DNA from: Trichosphaerium sp. ATCC 40318
Lineage: Eukaryota; Discosea; Flabellinia; Trichosidae
Direction of reading: 5' to 3'
Assembly: GCA_038496445.1 (NCBI GenBank)
Contig: JALMLS010000206.1
Span: 1-24,088 of the forward strand
DNA: 24,088 bases
Under the pieces are notes generated by a model. The model searched no databases and was not told the origin of the DNA. It saw only the letters and a list, made by a program, of their open reading frames with translations. Position numbers and translations under genes: made by a program. This document shows positions 10,078 through 19,383 of this stretch, in pieces (the first letter of the stretch is position 1; the number at the start of each line of letters is the position of its first letter).

Positions 10078-10513
10078 TAGGTTCAATTCGGCTTTAATAT
10101 CTTCAATCGCAATCTTGTGTTATGTGTACTTGTTTAAAACTGTTTGCTAAGACAGTTGTTGAAGAAACACGCGATTTGGTCAAACTTTTTCTGTCCTTAT
10201 TTTCGGCTGGCTTGCTGTTAGTCTGAGGAGGTTATAATTAGAAAACTATTCAGCAAGGCAAAATCATTGCAAGAAACACTTAATGATTGATTTTGAAGGC
10301 AGAAATAAATAGCACTCACTTAAGTATTTAAGGCACTCGTTGAACCATAAATAGTGTTTACAACTCTGTTCGCACCTCTTCCTTCTATATCCCTTGGGTA
10401 ATAAAGACCGTTACTGACGTTATTTGTACGTCGATTCGGAGCATCGCCTTGTGAGTCTTATCTACATGATTGATTTACACTTCTAGTCTTTCAAAAAAGG
10501 GAATACGCAACTA
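10078..10513. other. Divergent intergenic region
   Basis: Lies between the minus-strand F-box/MORN copy and the plus-strand P-loop gene, so it should hold both promoters. No TATA box or repeat stands out. A donor-like GTGAGT at 10451 and acceptor-like TTCTAG at 10481-10486 hint that an upstream exon of the P-loop gene could lie here, but I could not define one. Confidence 0.35.
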
Positions 10514-12849
10514 ATGCTAAAAGGTGCGTAGTGGAATACGTAAAATTTTACCACCAGGGATTTCTAAGCCATTTCTCAAGAGCAGTTACCCTTACGATAT
10601 CTAACATGCTTTAGGATTTCAATCAGAGACCATAAAAAGATTGACAAATGATCAAGTTATTTTATGGACACGTGCACATTCTGCCGTCCTTAGTGTCAAC
10701 CAAGACGTGGAAGAACTACGTAAAAAACTTGATAAAATGTTAGTGTGTCATGTTGTCAAGTCAGAGCTCCACTACGAAACATACGTCGAGCTGCTAACTA
10801 CTTTTCAACAAAACATGAAGGCGTTGACACCAACAGAAAGAAAACTAAGTGTATCAAAATTATACAAGACTCCCATCATGGGTCTTTACTATGGTTGTGG
10901 TACGTCATACTGAAATGAGCACAGAACAGTACTATATGTTTTTGCTTAAAAAAGTAGGCAAGTCAACGTTTATATATCGTATGCACAGCACAATGCTCTC
11001 CGCAAAGTTTCAAGACTACGTTGAGACCCATTGCACTGATGAAATGTTAAACTATGTGAAGAAAATCGTTCAAGCAGACTATGTTTATTTTGACGCAACT
11101 GAAACTAAACCTGGGTTCTTGAATACATTTGATAAAGAACAGGTCAATAACTGTCTTGTGGAAGATTTTGTAGACAGGATCAAAACGTCACGTGGGATAC
11201 GTAGGTTCTATTTTCTTTCTTTAACTTCTAATGCCTTAAAGAAATTGAAACAAAAGAAACAGGATGTGAAAAAACAATGTCGTTGGAGGACGTGATAAAA
11301 GGCTATGATGAACAACTGTCAAAACAGGGTCTTTATCATCCATTGGTTATTTTTGTTACTCGTATAAGCCCAAATAATAGATTTTACGAAGAAAATGTAC
11401 TTCCAAATAGTTTAACATTCATCTCACTAGAAGTAGGACAAAGTTTATCAGGAGTGGCTACTGTGGTTTTGGAAAACCTTGTACAATTGTGTGAGAATGA
11501 TAACAAAGAGGGAGGTTCATTTCTTGATTGCTGGCCATAATCCGATATTCGCGGATATTGGTCATAGTGATGGGACAAAGTCAGGCGGTTTAGAACAGCT
11601 ACCAGTGACGAATATTGCTCCGTTACTACTAAAGGTACATCCACTTCTGCAGTTAGGTTCCTAATATATTTGTAAGTCATTTACAAAGGAGCTTATGATA
11701 GATATTATCAACACAGCTGAAGATAGATACAAGCAATATCTTCAGTTTGAAAGTGAAGATGTCAAAGAGATGTTTGCAAAGAGTTTGGTGGACCACTATG
11801 CAGGACACCCTAAGTATATACAAGTTATATTCGAGTAAGTTGTCAGTGTTTTATGTTGTTAACAATATGTTAAGCAAACTGTTGAAAAAAGCAAGGCAGC
11901 ATTACGACAAACAGTACGTTGTTATTTACAACAATATGTGATATTTGTCTAACTCTTCAATGAAGTAACAATGATCTAATGGTTAAAAGAGCATGCTTAG
12001 AAAGGTAAGAATAGTTTTATGTTGGTCTTATTGAATGATTAGAATGTTGGAACTGGAGCAAACCTTTGCTGTGCAAAATGCAATGAGGATCAGTGAAATA
12101 TGCAAAATACTTGACCACAGAATGTTTGAGTCTGAAGGATTTGATAACGTATATCTAACCTTTGTCAAAATAGCAATAGTAGCATATCATAATCTTCCAA
12201 TTGCTAAGGGAGACAATTTTGTATCAGCATTGAAACAGCGATTTACTATTAATGCTGATTTGGGTGAGCAATCACAAGTTACTCTTCAGAAATTGCTTTC
12301 TGTAGTACCTATGATGATAGAAGAGAAGAAAGTGGATAACATTACCTACTATTACCCAAAGCTACCAACGCCTATTCTAGTTTATATTCGCAACAATTGT
12401 ATTGACGACGAGTTGAAAGAAGCAATGAACTTTGACAAACATTTTTACAAAGGTACTTAATTCCTAATATTCGCTTTGTAGTAATTTGGATTTAAGGGCA
12501 ATTGCTTGAATACGTGGTGAAAAACAAACTACTGAGTAACTCACAACAACCCCTATATACAGTTGTACCTTCACTACGTAGTGTAGCCAACTTTGGTGTA
12601 AGTCAAAGCGTTATCATAACATACTGTTCTAATTGTATAAAATAGGGAGTTATCTTGCCTGAGGGGTGCCGTCCTTTTCCTAAAGTAACAAACAATGGAA
12701 TAGAAGTACCATATTCTATAACAGCCCCAGAATCAATTGAAGTGAATACAATAAAACCTATATGTTTCCAACAAATTTGGAACTCACACAAAGTGGATTG
12801 TTTTTTGAACCCTCGCACTAAGTCTGGTATTAGCGCAAAGTTTTATTGA
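10514..12849 (+). pseudogene. P-loop NTPase-like gene with two compensating frameshifts (Crinkler/RHS-like, tentative)
   Basis: Exons read: 10514-10523 (tentative start), 10615-10899, 10958-11634, 11689-11834, 11875-11913, 11990-12004, 12043-12452, 12497-12597 and 12646-12849. Splicing 10899 to 10958 creates YGCGKST, a Walker A-like loop without the usual first glycine. Downstream strands such as DYVYFD and HPLVIFVTRI are typical of an NTPase core. Within exon 10958-11634 the frame shifts near the A-run at 11269-11274 and shifts back near the G-run at 11508-11515. Only about 240 bases are out of frame, and they still look coding. These may be real decay or sequence errors. The C-terminal part (KPICFQQIW onward) is of unknown fold; an alternative last splice, 12826 to 12878, extends it to a TAG at 13015-13017. 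The Crinkler/RHS resemblance (NTPase plus nuclease-like tail) is by layout only. Confidence 0.5.
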
Positions 12850-12919
12850 TGATAACTAATACTAAGATGTTACATAGAGTCAATGGATTTCTACCTGAAA
12901 GGAAGAGTAATGCACCAGG

Positions 12920-15066
12920 ATGAATTCAAACAATGCAATATTGGCTTCAAAATGCATGTACGAGTGTATTGTTGTTATACTCCTAAGCAGTATCAAGGCA
13001 GAAAAAAGTGGACTTAGTTTTTCACAACTTGGAGCTGCTATTGAAAAGTTTCATGTGGGATTGGACCCATTGCTAATTAGTGTATGTGCAATAGTGTCAA
13101 TATCTTTGAGCGATCATTTAAAAAAATGCTTCGGTAATAAGACAATAATTCTCCAATGTAAGTTTGTTTATCTTCAATTGTCCTTGGTACTTAGTTTCTT
13201 GTTATAGCTGGTGTTTATTACAAACTGAAAAAAGGGGCTCTGTATAACTCAGTGAGAAACATCGTAGTTGTAAACGGTGAAAAGGTACTTGTGTTCTTGT
13301 TTTTTTCTTGCGATTGTGATTCAACTCTTTAAATAGATCCAACTAGAGGATGTAACAGAAACTACACATGAAAATGTTGAATGTTTTACAATTGGCGACA
13401 AACTAGTGTATGCGCATAATCCAATGAACGTACAAACGCTCCTGAAATTGGCTACACAAAAAACCCCTAAAGAGTATCCTTGCTTGGAAAAGATTACAAT
13501 TCAAGATACAACAAGCACGGATGGCACAAAAACTGTGTACAGCCACGAAAGGGAACATTTGGAAGTAAAAAAAGACTTGCAACTATGCATTTTTTGTTCT
13601 GAAGATGTAGCACGTTTGTGTGGCTCCAAACAGAATCTGAAGGTGAGCATATTTGGAGATAGTAAAAATACACAAGGATGTGGCCTGGCTGAAGGACAAG
13701 CAATAATGAATAGTACGTGATAGCTTTTGGTTATGCTTTTTCTAATTGTTGTCAGGCTGTCTGTACCAATTGATGAATGTACCACATAGATACAAGATTA
13801 TTTACTTGGAATACAATGGCTGTAGAAAGAAATTAACCATAACTAGAAAAGAATTCAGTAATATATATGCTGATGGTACAGCATCAACAACTGTTATTGA
13901 ACTTACAAATTTACTAGCATGTGAATTATTTGGACTCGGAATAGTTCAAATAGACTTCAAAAGTGATTCCAAGTTGTTTCTGATAAAGTATAGCCAATAT
14001 ATACACAAAGCAACTTACACTGTTGTCAAAACCTTTAACTTGTATACAAAGAATATTCATGTAATCTACCGTGACGTAAAAAAAAGCATACCTATTGATT
14101 CATCTAATGCACCACGCAGTGCAGGTAACTTCAATAGTTTAGTTCCTTTCTGACCTTACATGTAGTTTCTAAGATATTTGGTTTGGATAGCAATGCAAGG
14201 TTGAAGAAAGACAGCATTCACGGTATAGATGTTAGGATGTTCGAACAATTTGTGGATGGCGAAACATACTGGCTTGATGCTGGAATCAAGCGCATTACTG
14301 TAGTGTTCAGAGCCGTAACTAAAAGTGTAGATGTTATGCGTACAGACAGAGTGATTAACAAAGGCAAGTGATAGTACTTGTGCGTTCGATTTCAGTGCTT
14401 ACAATATACAGTCTCAGAAGCATTTGCATTGACAACACAAATATTTACTCTTAGAGACGAAAGTGGTACATCAATTGTGTACTACGATCAGGTGGTGGAT
14501 GGAAACAGTTACTTTATTGATGGAATCAAACTTATTACTGTAAGATACAGAGACATAACCAAAACTGTAGAAATTCTGCAAAGAAGTAAATGGCTTGATA
14601 AAGGTAAGTAGTAGCTTTTGTAGTCTGTTTAATTTACCCATACAATACAGTCTCGAAAGAGTTTAGGTTGACATCAAGCAATTTCACTCTACTGGACAAT
14701 AACGGTGATGCCATCGTCTATTATGACGAAGTGGAAGATGGCAAAACGTACTTGCTTAACGATGGTATCAAACGCATTACTGTAAAATACAGAGGCATGA
14801 CTAAGGCTGTAGAAATTGTACGAACAGGTAAAATACTTGACAAAGGTATGTAATAGCAGTTGCAGTTGTACTCTGTTTACCGGTGCTTACTTTAAAATGC
14901 AGTTTCTGAAGAGTTTGGGTTGACAATAAATACTTTCACTCTTAGAGACGGGAAAGGCTGCCCCCTTTCATACAATGATTACGATAGTATTATTGAGTAC
15001 CAAACATACTGGCTTGATGATGGCACAAGCGCATTACAATTAAATACCTTGGAGTACGCCTACTAA
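12920..15066 (+). CDS. Protein with tandem ubiquitin-like repeats, unrecognised family
   Basis: Eight exons: 12920-13157, 13208-13284, 13337-13712, 13756-14124, 14166-14363, 14412-14603, 14651-14845 and 14903-15066. Phases close to 602 residues. Residues about 10-85 are helical and may be a winged-helix (LOTUS-like) domain, a weak call. The C-terminal half repeats about every 65 residues: KRITVKYRGMTKAVEI, a short linker, LDKG, VSEEFGLT, a strand FTLRDxxG, then DGxTYxL. The order (strand, turn, strand, helix-like linker, strands) suits a beta-grasp ubiquitin-like fold. The repeats are coded by consecutive phase-1 exons of 192-198 bp, cut after LDKG in the middle of the fold. The intron 14364-14411 begins GC (GC-AG). 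The last exon loses the repeat frame near 15027-15030 and stops at 15064-15066. Function unknown; ubiquitin mimicry or scaffolding would be inference. Confidence 0.65.
14166..15050 (+). repeat. Four tandemly duplicated exon-intron units
   Basis: Exons starting at 14166, 14412, 14651 and 14903 are homologous to each other, and so are the introns between them (all about 47-57 bp, several ending in ATACAG or ATGCAG). The unit of about 240-250 bp therefore duplicated as genomic DNA including the intron, and the phase-1/phase-1 exons keep the frame open at any copy number. Confidence 0.8.
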
Positions 15067-16650
15067 TGACATGTTTTCAGTGCTGTACACCCTTATTGTC
15101 TTATCTTTACTAGCGGTTGCGAAGAACCCTTGAGGGTGTGTCGCAACAGCCAAGATTACATCGCTGTGACCACGTATGAACTTGCATTTTCTTTCCACTT
15201 TTGCTTGTTCACCTTCAGTTTTGAGAGAGCATATACGAAGCTACAACAGCGTGAGAAGGCGTCAGAAATATAATTTAGTACCGATGCTGAGTTCGAGGCG
15301 AGCAGTAAACTCGATTGATATGGTGGAGGCATTGCTTTAATGTCCAATATCTGTTCGTTGTTTGCAGCAAAAGACCAAAGAAGCTCATTTGACTCCATAG
15401 ACTGTGCGTAAAAGTTTTGTTCTTCAGATACACTCAAAACGGTATCGTTTGATGCGTACACGTGAAACAGAGGTTCGTGTACGAGCTCATCATCAAAAGG
15501 CACTTCGGTTCGTTTACCAATATTCCACCGTCGCAATTTGCCTTGTTCGCCAACTGTACAGAATAAGCTATTACCCAATGCGTCTCTGACCCAACAACAA
15601 CTTTCAATGACTTCGTAAGTAGGTATCATGAACATGCGTGTCATCTTTTTAAGATCCCATGCAATAATAGTCTTATCTCTACCAACTGAAAGTATACGAT
15701 CTTGGCGCGTTGTGAGAAAGCAAATATCAGTGACTTGATCAATGTGACCCTTCAACTCCCCTATTTTCTTTCCTTGGCGAAGGTCGAAGAGTTCAATGAT
15801 TTGACCACTGCAACAAAATAGATTGTATTGCAAAGATTTTTCACCAAACCTACGAGTGTAAAATTACTTGACTTGTGCTTTTTGTTTTTTGTAGCGTTTA
15901 TGTTGAAAGCAAAAGAAAAAAAAAAAAAAAAAAAAAAACAATGTTTAGTACGTACTTCATTAATCGTACTATATCGGACACACTAAAGGCGTGCGTTTGA
16001 TAGTATTTTTTACCGTCAAATATCTTGAGTTGACTATTAACAAAAGCAGTCGCAATGAGAGGACCAGCTGCAGGACCACCCAGACACACAGCAGACATCA
16101 TAGAATTTCCAGTTTTGAAGTTGTGAAGTTCGTGCCATTCGTCGTCTGTAATATTGTCGTATATAGTGAGCTAGGAGTTTTTGTGAGCGTGGGAGAAAAA
16201 TATGACATGTTTTTGTTTTTTCTTTTACAGTTTGAAAAAAAAAAAAAACAGTTGTAAAAAACGTACTGTACTTGGTTGCGTTGCAACAGCGGCCAATCCA
16301 TTCTCGTGCATGCCCACCGCTGTAACTGCGGCACTCTAAACGAATCTTAGATTTCAATATTGCTTATTTCTTGTTTCTTCTGAAATTCTTCGTGAATTTG
16401 ATAATTTGTTTGAGGGTATCAAAATTTCTCGGTTTTGCGTTGTTACAGGCAAAGAAACGGTCAGAGTTTTTTTCACAGCCTAACATACCATTTTATTGCT
16501 TGACACCTTATCACCTGTGCTTGAAAACACATTTAAGGTGTGTTCTGCACCCAAAGCTAAGAAATGGCCAGTTTCTGAAGCAAAAGGCGCTATTATGCCT
16601 CCAACGAATAAAGGAAGGTCTGTTGATGTTATTCCAAGCGTAGATTTCAT
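15040..16650 (-). pseudogene. Utp13/TBL3-like WD40 protein, 3'-truncated
   Basis: Exons on the minus strand: 16650-16489, 16335-16267, 16170-15956, 15849-15282 and 15240-15040 (404 residues). The order and wording of the blades fit Utp13/TBL3, a WD40 subunit of the small-subunit processome that acts on pre-rRNA in the nucleolus. Supporting pieces are an N-terminal FVGG...LGAEHTLNVF blade, FDLRQGKKIGELKGH, LSVGRDKTIIAWDL followed by the conserved PTYEVIES segment, then LLLASNSAS and RGHSDVILAVATHPQG...SKDKTIRVY. Family members are about 800 residues with two WD40 propellers and a C-terminal helical domain. Here the frame stops (TAA 15040-15042) inside the first half, exactly where homology to the neighbouring ubiquitin-like repeat begins on the opposite strand. 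Since the protein is essential elsewhere, an intact copy is expected outside this window. Introns 4 and 2 hold long A/T runs (15918-15938, 16237-16249). Confidence 0.75.
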
Positions 16651-17184
16651 CTTGAATAATTATTCGCTACATACTCATTATTAATCTAATAAAACCGGTT
16701 CACTACATACCAACACAACTGGCGCTTTCACTGCGTTGATGCTCGTTAAAAAATAATTTTATTGAAAGAAAAAAATGTCAAAGCTTTTTTGAAGTTTGGC
16801 TACCGTTAAACAACATGCAACTGAAACGTGTAAACTTGCGCTCAAGTACATTTCAACTCAAAAAACAAATTAAAGCTGTCAGAAACAACGCATTGCGCAA
16901 CTGCGTTGGTGAAAATATGTAAGAGTTTGGTAATGGTGGTTAGATTACTATTCCTTTTTTTGGCAAATAAAGCGTATGTCGCGTAAAGTACAGGCAGCAA
17001 TATTTCCGAAAGTAGCCAACGTAATTGCAAAGTTTATGTCCAATTATCACTGAAATACAAAAAAAAAAGTAGCTAGATTAAGACGAAATGCGACAGTAAT
17101 GGTTTTTATAATAATAACCACGCGTCAGAACACGCAATAGTTTGTTTTACTAACGCCGTGTGGGGTACAAGTATTATACACAGT
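16651..17184. other. Intergenic stretch between the SKP1 3' end and the Utp13-like start
   Basis: Both neighbours are on the minus strand, so this should hold the SKP1 3' UTR and the Utp13-like promoter. A TTTATT at about 16758-16763 gives AATAAA on the minus strand. Short minus-strand frames exist at 16842-17030 but carry stops in neighbouring frames and no recognisable motif. Nothing else seen. Confidence 0.4.
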
Positions 17185-18111
<927 letters not shown>

Positions 18112-18423
18112 GTTGTGTTGTTTGAGTTGTGTATTTTCTAAACTTTAATGAAACCAAAAAATTTTCTTGGTTTTCACTAAATTCAAAAAAAATCAACAAA
18201 ATTTTGTTTTTAACGACTTTGCCAACGAAATACACTCACTGAACCAGCGTTGCCAGGAAATACTGTTTTGTGTTGCACGCTCAGAGCATCAACAAAAGGT
18301 GCTGCCACCTGCACCAAACGGGTTAAGCAAAGTTACCAAGAAAAAACCGCAGCGTCAATGCAACCTAAAAATACAAGGACGGAAAACGATAAAGCACAAA
18401 ATTGGCTTTGTACACGTGTAAAG

Positions 18424-18448
18424 ACTCTCACCCCTGCGCAGTGAGAGT
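18424..18448. repeat. Perfect hairpin, 8-bp stem
   Basis: ACTCTCAC and GTGAGAGT pair around a nine-base loop (CCCTGCGCA). No coding frame crosses it convincingly. Role unknown; may be chance. Confidence 0.4.
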
Positions 18449-18655
18449 AGATCAAGTCCCGAACCTCAGTTGCATACTTTAAAACAAACACTCATTCTGT
18501 GAAGTCTATTCGAAGCTTGGTCTGCCGTTCGCATTTACCATTTCTTTAACGCCGTTGCCAAGATGACACTGTTTTATTTTTGTTTCAGCTAACGTGGCCT
18601 GTTGAGCGAACACTACACGTTCAGAGATAATTCTTTATCTCCTAATCATTGAGCA

Positions 18656-18743
18656 TAGGCTAAATCGCTGTGGATGGCGGCGCTGCCTTTGATGGCAGCT
18701 TAAAGCCTACTTTATTGGCCTAAAACAATTACTTTGGGGCCAA
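18656..18743. ncRNA. Two neighbouring hairpins, possible structured RNA
   Basis: TAGGCT (18656-18661) pairs with AGCCTA (18704-18709) and encloses GCTGCC (18682-18687) pairing with GGCAGC (18694-18699) over a six-base loop; the left internal loop is 20 bases, the right one 4. Directly after it, TTGGCC (18715-18720) pairs with GGCCAA (18738-18743). Two hairpins in a row with an internal pocket recall H/ACA snoRNAs, but I cannot place the H and ACA boxes properly on either strand. It overlaps the likely 3' UTR of the LYR gene. Confidence 0.2.
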
Positions 18744-18857
18744 GGCACACGTTTTCACTTATAGTTAGTACGTACTTGAGCTTCATAATTTTCTTTGTTG
18801 TATTTTTTGCCAACCCTGTGTTTTACCACCATCTCCTACGCCAAAGTGTAAGTGTCA

Positions 18858-19121
18858 TCAAGTTTTTGGCTCCATAACCGGCTGTAGGCGTGGAGTTGCA
18901 AAATAAACGTGTACTTTGTGGTGCTGGAGGCTTGTTCGGTGGTAGAAGTACAATTCTGCTGTCTTGTATTCCTTTTGTGCCTCTGTTTCGCCCAGACCCA
19001 TATTCAGTTTCCATTTTTTTGTTATATACTGTTTAAATGTCCCCTGATTACCTTCTACGCTAAATTGACGATCGGCTAAGCGTAGCATTTGCCTGTACAA
19101 ACCCAATCGTGCGTATGCCAT
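18858..19121 (-). CDS. LYR-motif (LYRM-type) small protein
   Basis: An 87-codon minus-strand frame starting MAYARLGLYRQMLRLADRQF. The LYR tripeptide followed by a basic amphipathic helix, in a protein under 100 residues, is the signature of the LYRM family: mitochondrial proteins that bind acyl carrier protein and help assemble respiratory complexes or Fe-S clusters. The LGLYR...LRLA spacing is closest to LYRM1-like members. The C-terminal half (from about residue 55) does not match family expectations well. A parallel frame at 18823-19014 also looks coding, so a frameshift or an unrecognised intron may lie near 19000. A minus-strand AATAAA lies downstream at 18711-18716. Confidence 0.55.
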   Translation of the reverse strand: MAYARLGLYRQMLRLADRQFSVEGNQGTFKQYITKKWKLNMGLGETEAQKEYKTAELYFYHRTSLQHHKVHVYFATPRLQPVMEPKT

Positions 19122-19383
19122 GTTAGTGCTTGAAAATCCCGTGTGGCACTGCTCACGCTTGTACTACTGAGACTTGTATTGAAACCACTCAAACAGAAAA
19201 AAAAAAAAAAAAAAAATAAGCCTTCAATCGCAGCAACACTTCCCCACACAAGTACACGCGGATTCGTACTATTTGTGCCTGTGCTTTGGAGTTATACTCC
19301 GTTGTGAGGTTCTAACTCTGAGAGAGCTAAGGAGGTCTTGTTGCAACAAATTCAACAAACGTCAATTTGACGCTAAACGAGCT

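Larger units (their letters stand above)
18112..18857. other. Intergenic stretch between SKP1 and the LYR gene
   Basis: Should contain the SKP1 promoter (minus strand) and the 3' end of the LYR gene. TTTATT at 18711-18716 is AATAAA on the minus strand, about 140 bp past the LYR stop. Plus-strand frames near 18167-18444 look like chance. Two sets of inverted repeats are listed separately. Confidence 0.45.

Noticed and set aside
11277-11540. Separate small gene overlapping the P-loop gene
   Set aside because: It is the shifted-frame middle of the same gene; the frames before and after are identical to each other and code in register with it.
15918-15938. A-run as a second retroposon tail
   Set aside because: It lies inside a 106-bp intron of the WD40 gene, with no duplicated flanks and no room for an inserted body; on the coding strand it is a polypyrimidine tract.
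18167-18444. Plus-strand open frames upstream of SKP1
   Set aside because: Low complexity, rich in Lys and Gln, no ATG in good context, no domain, and they sit in the SKP1 promoter.
19196-19217. A-run as another retroposed insertion
   Set aside because: I found no matching flanking duplication within several hundred bases and no coding remnant beside it.
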